Shown: positions 54,813-64,000 of the stretch, one piece after another
Position numbering within the stretch: the stretch's first letter is position 1
How the letters are laid out: each line of letters begins with the position of its first letter
Source of the DNA: Ziziphus jujuba
Lineage: Eukaryota > Streptophyta > Magnoliopsida > Rosales > Rhamnaceae
Length of the DNA stretch: 64,000 bases
Assembly (NCBI RefSeq): GCF_031755915.1
Contig: NC_083389.1
Location: 24,303,001 to 24,367,000, forward strand
Reading direction: 5' to 3'
Made by a program: the position numbers and the translations under genes
Notes under the pieces: generated by a model
Database searches by the model: none
Seen by the model: the letters and a program-made list of their open reading frames with translations, nothing else
Told to the model about the DNA's origin: nothing

Positions 54813-56553
54813 TGTTGTGTAAAATCAACTCGCAAGTGCACAAATCGTTTTCAAGTAATAAAGTGGAAAAAATAGGGTTGTCATACCCAAGGGATTAAGT
54901 ATTAAGTACCAAAGATAATTAGGTTTTGATAATATTTGAACTAAAATTTAAGATGGCAATTGAAAACTAAATAAACTAAATTAAACAAAAGCAATCAATT
55001 AAAATTAGATCAATTTCAAGTAAGAGAGAGAATTGAATAATTATGAATACTAGGGCATTTGATTTCACCACTAACTATTCCAATTTAATTACTTAAATAT
55101 GTGAATTTAATTAACTAGTAATTTTGTTAACCACACTTAATCACAAAATTAATCAAAAGTAGTTTCCACTCACAATTGATAATATTCACATAACCTAATT
55201 TATTCCTTCCGGCCTATAAATTAAATCATGCAAATTCATCAAGCATAGATTAAGCAAATAATATGGCATGAGACATAACTATTTTCCAATCAATTATGCA
55301 TTCATGTAAATCATTGGAGATCCATAATATTATCCTTTTCCAAGCTCAAATATTATTAAAATCATTCATTCCTTCCGGCCTATGAAAGCATTAAGTATAC
55401 CAATGATTTATTAACAAACATATTACTAATTAAATAAAACTCAACATATATTAAAATAATTAAACCTTCATAGTTAGGGCTACATCATAGCCCTAGCTAT
55501 GAAAATTAGTTCATGGTAAAAATAATTTCAACATCCATAATTATTAAAAATAATAAGAGTCACAATTAAAGAGAAAGGAAAAGAGAATAAAAACTATTGA
55601 AGAAATTCTCCTCCAAGAGCTCTCAAAGTCGTAGCCTTCTTCTCCAAGCAAGCCCACGTCTCTCTGCCTCCTCCAAGTTCTCCAATTGATCTTCTAAAAC
55701 TCTAAAACTTTAAAACCCTAGAACCCTTAAGAGAATCTTAGAAACTCCCAAAATTTGGTTTGTTTCTATTTAAGCCTCCTAAAAACTCTTAAATAACTCT
55801 CTAAACTTGTATATCTTCCTTCAATGTGGTGGGTGCTATATATATAGGACCTTGGGAATCTTTTTCTCTCCTTATTTTCAATGTGGGAGTCTTGGAAGAT
55901 ACCTTTTTTAGGCCATGAAAAGGGTTGGACGAATTCCATATGTAAAAAGGAAACTGGATATTACTTGCTCTCTACTACTTTCCTTTTATCCAATTCCTCC
56001 TAAAAAATAGTTAATTAGTCTAATTTACCCTTAATGAAGCATGTAACATGACATGTGCCTCATTAATGATAAATTAACCAATTATTGCCACTTGTTTTTA
56101 TCTTGGCCCTCAAATTGCCTTGATTCCTTCTTTTGATCAATGGTGGAGATTTAACTAGAATATTATTTTTTATAAATTCTAAACTTTTAATGATGATAAC
56201 TCTTTGCTCGCACCTCGAAATCCAAAAATAACGAGACATTTGAAATCCTCAGATCGTGATGATTCATATGACATCCACTTCCATCATGAAATTCCCGATA
56301 GAATCTTTATGGAATCTTCAAGGTATCTTTTTGGAATCTTTTTAATGCTTAGTCCGTTCGAGCTCAAATCTTGCTTCCCACCATAATTCGACCCAAGGAA
56401 TCCATTTTTATGGTTGTTTTCTTAAAATTCTTCCTCTTTTACCTAGATTAAGAAAAATACATAATTAAGTATCTTTCCATAACAAATTAACACAAACTAA
56501 CAAATATTAAGCTATAAATATGGCATAAAATCATCAATATTTTAGACCTAACA
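54813..56553 (-). repeat. A3 5' LTR (1741 bp)
   Basis: The sense LTR starts TGTTAGGTCTAAAATATTG and ends TTTTACACAACA. It has both ATAGGCCGGAAGGAAT repeats and the 166 bp between. The same length as A2'. Confidence 0.93.
55837..55846 (-). promoter_or_regulatory. Putative TATA box in the A3 5' LTR
   Basis: The sense strand has a TATATATA block after GGTCC, the same conserved block as in A1. Confidence 0.55.
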
Positions 56554-58445
56554 AAGACCGGGCCAATCACTAGCGCTCAAGCTAAGAGGTTTAGGGATCA
56601 CCTTGCTACATTTATCCAGGGCATAATCCATTCTCAAGAGGGTGTGTCAATTCCCGAAGAACTAAGACCTATTTTGACCATACAAGTGGTGGAAGCCTGT
56701 ACGCGCTCAGGTAGCGGTTTTGGTACATTTTTGGAGTACGGGAAGAATGAAATGGTTCCAATGCTTCATGGATTCAATACATATATCGAAGAGGATATGG
56801 AATCAAGTCAAAGCAGCTTCAAAGTCGTCTGAAAACGGGTTGTACAGACAGTTAGTAAATTTGGCCAGTTTTTACAGTATTTTGTGCTGAGTTGGCTTTT
56901 TCTCTTTCCTCCAAGCAAGGGCAACGTGTGGGACTCCATAATAAGCTTATTTGGTATCCTAAAAAGCATATTGAAGCTGATTTGGAGCTCAAAGTGGTCA
57001 AAGAATGGTTAAAGTCAACTTAGTCAAAAAGCTAGTGTTTTAGTTTCCTAATTTGATTCTACTTTTTGTTTTAGGAAATTATCATTATTTTTTGGCTTTT
57101 ATTTATTTATTTGTTGGACATATCAGTTTAGGGAAGTTATTATTTTATTATTTTCATTGTAAATTAATTAATTCCTAATTCAAAATAAAGGACTAAATTA
57201 ATCCAAATTAGATTAGGAAATGAGTGAGAATTTCGGCCACCATAGGAGACTACTTTGTATGGCCGGTTTTCCTTTTTGTTTTTAAGGTTTATTTTGTGAC
57301 TTTGTAGCCTATTTAAAGGCTTATTTTTCAATATGAAAAAAGCTTGAATTTTATACAAAAAATTATTTGTGAGATTGAATTTTCTTTGTTCTTTTGAACA
57401 CCTAAAACACCATTAGTGAATGAGTGTTTCAGTTTGACTTATCAATAGGCCTTCCATCACCTATTGTGGCATCTTCATTATATACCAAGGTTTCTAATCA
57501 TACGTTGGTTAGGGGTCAAGGTGACCATTAGAACTTGAACATAATTAGATTCGAGCTAATATAATATAGGTTTAGGAGCAGGTTGTCCTAAGTTCATATC
57601 ACAAGTTATCAATGGAAGACCTCGACCAACTTATATTTGACGTAAGATCCTTGGTATGGTGAAGACGCCACAATAGGGTAAGGAATAACCTATTGATAAG
57701 TCAAATTTGAACTCCACAAGCAAAGCTTGAAAAGTTCGATATAGTTCTTAAAGAACCAGAAGAATCACTCTCACTTTGAATCAAAATTGTAATCTAATTT
57801 TTATTCATGACTTTTGTGATTTTAAATAGGCAAAATAAATTACAAAGCCTTCCTAAATTTGCTAAAACTAATAATGGACAAAAATTAGGTTTAGGAAACC
57901 TAATGTGCTTAGGTTTTAGGTTTAGGAAACTTAATTTGGCTCCTAATTTCCTAATTTGAATGGCCTTTAATTTTTTGACCAATTCAACTCTAACAAAATT
58001 AGAAAAGTAATTTAAAAACCTAATAAAAACTAAATTAGGAAAGTAAATAGGCAACTTGCCAAAATTCAATAAAGACATAAATAAAATTTAGCCAAGCTTA
58101 GTTGGAAGCCATGTAGGCGCCTATCACCCTCCATGTGGCAAAAGTGCCATGTCACCATAGGATGCTGCATCACAATCCATATCATCAAAACTTGCCACAT
58201 CACCATGTTATAGGATTTCTTGCATTAAGCTCTCTTTCATGTTGGCATCCACCGTTCCAAACATATGGACCAATTTTTGTTCATCTTCAGTAATGAACAT
58301 GCTTCCTTGATATGTGAACACCTTTTGGATTAAACCATTTAGTGCTTCTTTAAACCGCTTTGCTTTAGCTCTAGTTATTGGTCCCGTGGAGATTTGAAGT
58401 GGCTCTTGACTCCATCTTACGGTGCTCCTAGTCATGTCCTCATCA

Positions 58446-59600
58446 AGAAGAGGAGAAACACCATTGAGAATTAATGAGAAGGAGTCCATAGGATTTAAAG
58501 GTGATTCCCAAGCTGCGGGGAGTGGTGAGCAAATGGACATGAGAGCTGTCTTGGAGCAGTTACAGCGGATGAATGCTCAATTTGACCATATAAATCAAAG
58601 GATGGATAGATTAGAAACATTCCAAGGATTGTCAAATACAAGATTTGATGTTCATGGAGGCTGAGGTTGAGGTCGAGGAGGCTGAAGGCAACCTAGGAAA
58701 GAATTTTGGGAAGGTAACTTGGAAGATGACTTGGAGGAGGAGTTTGATGAAAATTTTACACTCCAAGGAAGGTAAAATTGTGGGAGACCAGTAAGGAATG
58801 AAGATGATGATGTTGGGAATATCAAGGTAAACATTCCACCTTCCATTTGAAACAGCGATCTAGAAGCTTAATTGGAATGGGAGGAACGAATGGAGATAAA
58901 TTTTTATTGTCACAACTATTTGGAGGCCAAGAAAGTTATAGTGGCAGCAATGGAATTTGGCCATTATGCACTTTAATGGTGGACTAATGAGCAAAAAACC
59001 TGAAGGAGGGTAGGTGATGAATTGATGATCACTACATGGTGACAAACGAAAGGAGCCATGAGGAACGATTCGTACCATCACACTATCACCGGTTGCTGCA
59101 TCAAAGACTTCAATTTTTATCTCAAGGAAGTAGGTCCATGGAGGATTATTGCAAGGAGATGGAGATGCTCATGATGAGGTTGAGCATGAACAAATATAGA
59201 GAAGCAACCATGGCATGGTTTCTTGGTGGATTGAATCGTGAAATAGCCAATCAACTAGAATTGCAACAACATGTGGAATTAGAGAAGATGTTGCATGTGG
59301 CTATTAAACTTGAGCATCAATTCAAGAGGAGGCATGTAATTTCATAGTTTGGGGGTGTTTCCAATAGTGGAAGGTCAAATCCAAGTGGCTGGAGAAAAAT
59401 CCTACCTATGAAAATAAACCAAAATCGAAAGTTGAGGAGAAAGTTCAAATTGGCCAAAGAGTGAGACTAGACTCGAATCTGTCAAAGCCCACAAAATTGA
59501 CGGTAAATCTAATCCTAAACCATCAAGATCTAGAGAAATTATTTATTTTAAGTGCTAGAGATGAGGATACATTGCCAATCAACACTCAAACAGAAGATTC
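58446..59600 (+). pseudogene. C7 Gag, decayed
   Basis: N-terminal part GETPLRINEKESIGFKGDSQ and a coiled RMNAQFDHINQRMDRLETFQ to 58664, then stops. Capsid part at 59036-59347 (FVPSHYHRLLHQRLQFLSQG, EDYCKEMEMLMMRLSMNKYR). Knuckle region near 59550-59600 is degraded (CQH-like order, stops). Confidence 0.8.
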
Positions 59601-60660
59601 ATGATGTTGAAAGTTAGGAGAGTGGGGGAGAGGCCAAATTGGATGATGAAGAACTTGGAGAGGATGAGCATGAGGAATCCGAAACACTTCAACCTGCAAG
59701 GGCTGATTTGAGTTTAGTTACAAGGAGGGTCCTTACTATATACAAAGGTGAGGATCAAGTTCAAAGAAAGGACATCTTCCACACCCGATGTGAAATTCAA
59801 GGTAACATATGTAGTATGATTATAGATAGTGGAAGTTGTGCAAATGTAATTAGAAGCATGGAAGTGATAAATTAGGCTTAACAACTATTAAACATCTAGA
59901 ACCATATAGATTACAATGGCTTAATGATAATGGAGAGATGAAAGTAAATAAACAAGCCAAAGTAAAATTTAGCATAGATAAATATGTAGATGTTGTGTTG
60001 CGTGATGTTGTGCCTATGCATGCTGGTCATATATTGTTGGGGAGGCCATGGAAATTTGATAAAGATGCCATACATTATGGGAGAGAGAAGTCGATTGTTT
60101 TTCAATTTAAAGGCAAGAAGGTCAAGCTTGAGCCATTGACCTCGAATGAAGTTTTTAGAAACCAATCACAAATGCAACAAATGAGGGAAACCGAGAGGCT
60201 CAAAGAGAAGGCTAGTATGGCACCAACAATTTTACCATCCATTCAAGAGGGAAAAGGTGAACTTGCTATCCAAGGCAAGTCCTCTAAAATCCAGGTTGAG
60301 TGGAAAAATTTTAACAAACTGGAGAGTGAGAAATTTAGTGCAAAAGCCAAGAGTAATGTGATATCCATTGAATCCGTGAGTGAGAAAGGAAAAAAACGAA
60401 AAGGGAGGAAAAATAAAAATTTTTATTTGAGTTTTAGGAATGTTACTAAGGCTATCTTGGGCAAGAAACCATTGTTGGTTATGATTTATAAAGATATCTA
60501 TTTAAATGAACAAGCTAACCTTGAAGAACTTGAATTGCCACGTCCTATCACTTGTCTTTTGCAAGAATTTGATGATGTTTTCCTGGATGAAATTTCAAAT
60601 GGATTACCACCTATTAGAGGGAATGAACAAATTGACTTTGTCCTAAGGCTGCCATACTAA
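59601..60660 (+). pseudogene. C7 protease and linker to RT
   Basis: 59639-59875 holds the acidic linker, DIFHTRCEIQGNICSMIIDS and the DSG protease core. A stop at 59873-59875 follows. 59938-60660 continues with MKVNKQAKVKFSIDKYVDVV, MHAGHILLGRPWKFDKD, the lysine-rich linker and LLQEFDDVFLDEISNGLPPI, the RT N-terminal approach. Unlike C1, C2, C4 and C5, the linker leads into the normal RT start. Confidence 0.85.
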
Positions 60661-61261
60661 ATAAACATGCATATAGAAGTAATCCCGAGGAGACGAAGGA
60701 GTTACAAAGGTAGGTAAGTGAGTTACTTCATAAGGTTACATTCGTGAGAATATGAGTCCGTGTGTTATTCCTATTTTGTTAGTGCTTAAGAAAGATGGTT
60801 CATGGAGAATGTCTGTTGATTGTAGGACTATAAATAATATTGCCATTTATATACATTCAATTCCTAGATTAGATGATATGCTTGATGAATTACATGGAGC
60901 TTGCATGTTTTCTAAAATTGATCTTAATAATGGATACCATCAAATTAGAATGAAAAAAGGTGATGAATGGAAGACCGCATTTAATACTAAATATGGGCTG
61001 TATGAATGGTTAGTCATGCGTTTTGATTTAACTAATGTACTTAGTACTTTTATGAGGTTTACGAATCATGTTATGCGTCCATTTATTGGTAAATTTGTGG
61101 TTGTGTATTTTGATGATTTAAATATTCCTAGGAAGGAAAGATTATTTGCAAACATGAAAAAGTGTGATTTTTGCAAAGATGAGCTTGTTTTTCTAGGATT
61201 TGTACTAAGTGCTGTAGGAATCAAAGTTGATCAATCTAAAGTCCAAGCAATTCAAGAGTGA
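60661..61261 (+). pseudogene. C7 reverse transcriptase
   Basis: Open from 60752 for 169 codons: [64 protein letters not shown]. About 20 residues after the catalytic box are deleted ([14 protein letters not shown]), then the RT end continues normally as [20 protein letters not shown]. This shows the parental sequence beyond the FVV junction used by the deletion derivatives. Confidence 0.87.
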
Positions 61262-61975
61262 ACGTCACCAACATCTATCACTCAAGTGAGCAGCTTTCAT
61301 GGTTTGGTTAGTTTCTATCAAAGATTTGTCAAGGACTTTAGCATCATCGTAGCACCTTTGAATGAAGTTCTAAAGAAGAATGTTGGATTTAAAATGGGGG
61401 AAAGTACAAGAAAAATCTTTTAATTTGTTAAAAGAAAATTTATGTATTAGGGCTGTTTTAATGCAAGATGGAACATCCATGGCCTACTTAAGTGAGAAAT
61501 CAAAGGGAGTTGTACTAAACTATATGACATATGACAAGGAAATATATGCTTTGGCGAGGGCTTTGGAAACGTGGTAGCACTATCTAATGCCAAAGGAGGT
61601 TGTGATTATATGGATCACGAATCTTTGAAGCACATTAAAGGCCAAGGAAAGCTTAACCAAAGGCATGCTAGGTGGATGGAGTTCATTAAAACATTTCCCA
61701 ATGTCATCCGCTACAAAAAAGGTAAGGAAAATATGGTCGCCGATGCATTATCCCGAAGGTATGTGTTGTTTTCTACCTTAGTTGCTAGATTGCTTAGATT
61801 TGAATAATTAAAGAAACTTTATGAGCATGATAGTGACTTTGGAGAAATATTTAGAACCTATTTGAAACATGGATTTAATAAATTTTACATATTTGAGGGA
61901 TATTTGTTTGGGGAAAACAAACTTTGTGTGCCTAATTATAGCATTAGAGAGTTACTAGTTCGGGAAGGTCATGGG
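61262..61975 (+). pseudogene. C7 RNase H and integrase N-terminus
   Basis: A stop at 61260-61262 begins this part. Translation in shifting frames shows [30 protein letters not shown], then the RNase H pieces [20 protein letters not shown] and [20 protein letters not shown], and [13 protein letters not shown]. Integrase begins with FGENKLCVPNYSIRELLVRE and is cut at 61976 just before its HHCC finger. Confidence 0.83.
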
Positions 61976-62008
61976 TGACACGAATCCCCTCATGCCCGCA
62001 CAACCGAC
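61976..62008 (+). repeat. C8: first 33 bp of a C LTR
   Basis: TGACACGAATCC then ATGCCCGCACAACCGAC aligns with the starts of C6 and C1 LTRs. It is interrupted by A4 at 62009; any continuation lies beyond the window. Confidence 0.65.
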
Positions 62009-63219
62009 TGTTAGGCCTAAAATATTGATGATTTTATGCCATATTTATAGCTTAATATTTGTTAGTTTGTGTTAATTTGTTATGGAAAAATACTTAAGTA
62101 TGTATTTTTCTTAATCTAGGTGAAAGAGGAAGAATTTTAAGAAAACAACCATAAAAATGGATTCCTTGGGTCGAATTACGGTGGGAAGGAAGATTTGAGC
62201 TCGAACGGATCAAGCATTGAAAAGATTCCTTAAAGATTCCATAAAGATTCTATCGGGAATTTCATGATGGAAGTGGATGTCATATGAATCCTCACGATCT
62301 GAAGATTTCAAATATCACATTAGAATTGGATTTCGAGATGAGAGTAAAAAGATATCATCATTTAAAGTTTGGAATTTATAAAAAGGAATATTCTAGTTAA
62401 ATCTCCACCATTGATCAAAAGAGGGAATCAAGGCAATCCAAGGGCCAAGATTAAGACAAGTGGCAATAATTGGTTAATTTATCATTAATGAGGCACATGC
62501 CATGTCACATGCCTCATTAAGGGTAAATTAGACTAATTAACTATTTTTTTTAAGAAAGAATTAGAGAAAATAAAAGTATTGGAGAGCAAGTAATATCAAT
62601 TTTCCTTTTTTACACATGAAATTCGTCCAACCCTCTTCATGGCCTAAAAAAGGTATCTTACAAGACTCCCATGTTGAAAATAAAGAGAGAAAAAAGTTCC
62701 CAAGATACTATATATATAGCCTTCACCACATTGAAGGAATATACACAAGTTTAGGGAGTTATTTAAGAGTTTTTAGGAGACTTAAATATAAACAAACCAA
62801 ATTTTGGGAGTTTCTAAGTTTCTCTTAAGGGTTCTAGGGTGTTAAAGTTTTAGAGTTTTAGAAGATCAATTGGAGAGCTTGGAGGAGGCATAAAGACGTG
62901 GGCTTGCTTGGAAAAGAAGGCTACGACTTTGAGAGCTCTTGGAGGAGAATTTCTTCAATAGTTTTTTTCTCTTTTCTTTTCTCTTTAATTGTGAATCTTA
63001 TTATTTTTAATAATTATGGATGTTGAATTTATTAATTGATTGCTTTTGTTTAATTTAGTTTATTTATTTTCAATTGCCATATTAAATTTTAGTTCAAATA
63101 TTACCAAAACCTAATTATCTTTGGTACTTAATTCTTAATCCCTTGGGTACGACAACCCTATTTTTCCACTTTATTATTTGAAAACGAGCCGTGCACTTGC
63201 GAGTTGATTTTACACATAA
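62009..63219 (+). repeat. A4 5' LTR (1211 bp, with deletion)
   Basis: TGTTAGGCCTAAAATATTG to TTTTACACATAA (CA changed to AA). A stretch of over 400 bp after GGATGTTGAA, present in A1, is deleted. Confidence 0.9.
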
Positions 63220-63225
63220 AGTTTT

Positions 63226-63243
63226 TGGCGCTGTTGCCGGGGA
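63226..63243 (+). other. A4 primer-binding site (tRNA-Asp)
   Basis: TGGCGCTGTTGCCGGGGA, 17 of 18 matches to the tRNA-Asp 3' complement. The differing base is not the one changed in A1. Confidence 0.9.
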
Positions 63244-63813
63244 TTAAGGCGTTAATATTAATTCGGATTGGGTTTAGAACTTTGAACATTGTTTTCTCAT
63301 TTTAAATTTTTATATTTGTTTCTTAATTTTGGTTTTAGTGTTGCATGCTAGGGTTTTAATTCTTTGCTTGTTTGGCCAACTTGCTTTGAATTTTTAATAC
63401 TTATTTTGTGGTACTTGAAACCAGAATTGTGTTTTTAATTTATTGGTGTTTAGGTTACAAGTCTAGCATACTTAGGGATTTTATTATTATTTTTTATTTG
63501 TTTGGTTGAATAAGATTAGGTTTAGCTTACTTTTAGTTGAAATTTTAGTTTGGCATAGTTGTTTACTTTAAAAGCAAACCTGCACAAAAGGGTTTAAGTT
63601 TTTGCATTCTTTTCCTTTGGTTCATTATTTCCTAGAGTTATTTTCATTTATCTTTTAGTTAGGTGTTGGTTTGTTTTTCTTTATTGCTAATTGATTTTAA
63701 TTGTTAGATTAGTTAGCAACATTAGAATTCCAATTTTTGTTTTCTTGTTCAATTTTCTAATTTTCTTTCTAATTTATTTTCCTTGCTCTCTTTTTAGGAA
63801 TTAGGTGTTGTGT

Positions 63814-64000
63814 ATGAGTCATAGTGGTGATCAAGAATTCAAGGAGGAAGTTGACTTGGAAAATAAACCAGCACCTAGAAAACAAGCCATAAGGGGTACT
63901 TGGGTACGTATAGACCAAGGAACTCAAAAAGGTGCAATGGCCAACCAAACAGAAGATGATTTGCCCATATGCGAGTATGCCGCTCACAAGAAAGTTGGTG
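63814..64000 (+). CDS. A4 Gag N-terminus (cut by window edge)
   Basis: ATG at 63814, open to the end of the window: MSHSGDQEFKEEVDLENK, PAPRKQAIRGTWVRIDQGTQ, PICEYAAHKKVG. It differs from A1 at very few residues (for example TQKGA for TQEGA). Whether the gene is intact further on cannot be seen. Confidence 0.85.
   Translation, partial: MSHSGDQEFKEEVDLENKPAPRKQAIRGTWVRIDQGTQKGAMANQTEDDLPICEYAAHKKVG

Larger units (their letters stand above)
49538..56553 (-). mobile_element. A3: non-autonomous Athila-type element, TSDs intact
   Basis: 7016 bp with perfect TSD AAGAC (49533-49537 and 56554-56558). LTRs 54813-56553 (5', 1741 bp) and 49538-51256 (3', 1719 bp) are very similar, suggesting recent insertion. 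Primer site, leader start, 3' non-coding region and polypurine tract match A1. The 5.6 kb gag-pol of A1 is replaced by one 427-codon ORF. With no RT, integrase, protease or capsid it must depend on other elements. Confidence 0.94.
49469..57601 (+). mobile_element. C6: solo LTR of family C, holding A3
   Basis: Pieces 49469-49537 and 56559-57601, about 1112 bp when joined. TGATACGAATC to TTCATATCA, flanked by a perfect TSD CAAGT (49464-49468 and 57602-57606). No internal sequence. Its first part carries the PITRAQAKRFRDH coding tail. Confidence 0.92.
27221..58445 (-). mobile_element. B5: old family B element split by C5 and C6
   Basis: Three blocks. 27221-28782: 3' LTR part, integrase end and protease. 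47798-49468: gag, leader, primer site and LTR end. 57607-58445: rest of the 5' LTR. C5 sits in the gag zinc knuckle, and C6 (with A3) in the 5' LTR. Both LTRs are the long subtype. The left end is cut at 27221, losing roughly the last 370 bp (R/U5 end) of the 3' LTR. The right flank is C7's gag start. Confidence 0.85.
49399..58445 (-). repeat. B5 5' LTR, interrupted by C6 and A3
   Basis: Pieces 49399-49468 and 57607-58445 total about 909 bp. Bounded by TGATATGAACC and CTCATCA. It has only two minisatellite units (57894-57935) and the long-subtype segment. Confidence 0.88.
58446..61975 (+). mobile_element. C7: family C element with RT and RNase H, 5' end missing
   Basis: Starts near the beginning of gag at the right edge of B5 and runs through protease, RT and RNase H to the first integrase residues, where a C LTR (C8) cuts it at 61976. 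It is the only B/C copy here that keeps RNase H, so it represents the fuller parent structure, though it is full of stops and frameshifts. Its 5' LTR may be the C3 fragment at 23721, same strand, now 34 kb away; this is inference. Confidence 0.82.
62009..64000 (+). mobile_element. A4: Athila-like element, 5' end only
   Basis: 5' LTR (62009-63219), tRNA-Asp primer site, leader (63244-63813, no gene) and the first 62 codons of gag. The leader is nearly identical to that of A1. The rest lies beyond the right edge. Confidence 0.92.

Noticed and set aside
1..64000. Host protein-coding genes, tRNA or full rRNA genes, organelle or bacterial genes
   Set aside because: None seen on either strand. All coding-like segments trace to LTR retrotransposons, and the only RNA-gene resemblance is the short 5S-like piece.

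Overview
The window looks like repeat-dense plant nuclear DNA, probably pericentromeric or other heterochromatin of an angiosperm. No host gene is recognisable. About 97% of it is Ty3/gypsy LTR retrotransposon sequence, in three families inserted into each other. Evidence for a plant: primer-binding sites complementary to plant tRNA-Asp and initiator tRNA-Met, Athila-type and chromovirus-type polyproteins, and 5-bp target-site duplications (TSDs).

Family A (Athila-like): LTRs of about 1.2-1.75 kb starting TGTTAGGTCTAAAATATTG and ending TTTTACACATCA; primer site TGGCGCCGTTGCCGGGGA (tRNA-Asp). Family B (chromovirus-like, CRM/Reina-type RT motifs): LTRs of about 0.9-1.0 kb, TGATGAGGAC...TTCGTATCA, primer site TGGTATCAGAGC (tRNA-iMet). 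Family C is a relative of B: LTRs of about 1.1 kb, TGATGTGATTC...TTCGTATCA, same primer. A fourth, decayed Tekay/Del-like chromovirus survives as an integrase-chromodomain relic.

Layout. 1-4440: B1 (-), inserted in the 3' LTR of C1 (-, 4441-9423). 9424-10180: unassigned. 10181-12306: 5'-truncated C2 (+). 12307-12855: Tekay/Del relic (-). 12856-23656: A1 (+), the only near-complete Athila-like gag-pol. 23657-23720: short spacer with a 5S-rRNA-like segment. 23721-24054: C3 LTR fragment (+). 24055-27220: C4 (-), holding solo LTR B2. 27221-58445: B5 (-), an old element opened by two later insertions. The first is C5 (-, 28783-47797), which holds B6 (-, 29564-34227) and B7 (+, 37000-45763); B7's 5' LTR holds solo LTR A2 (-), which holds solo LTR A2' (+). 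The second is solo LTR C6 (+, 49469-57601), which holds A3 (-, 49538-56553). 58446-61975: C7 (+), the only B/C copy with RT-RNaseH sequence. 61976-62008: start of a C LTR (C8), cut by A4 (+, 62009 to the right edge).

Most B and C copies cannot act alone. Eight of them share one internal deletion that joins the end of RT to the integrase C-terminus, so a deletion derivative seems to have been copied and mobilised in trans. A3 is the most unusual unit. It is an intact-looking Athila-type element with TSDs, but gag-pol is replaced by one 427-codon ORF carrying two tandem nucleocapsid-like zinc knuckles and no capsid, protease, RT or integrase. Its likely partner is an A1-like autonomous element.

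Family and clade names rest on motif recognition by eye. Boundaries come from LTR ends, TSDs and copy comparison.
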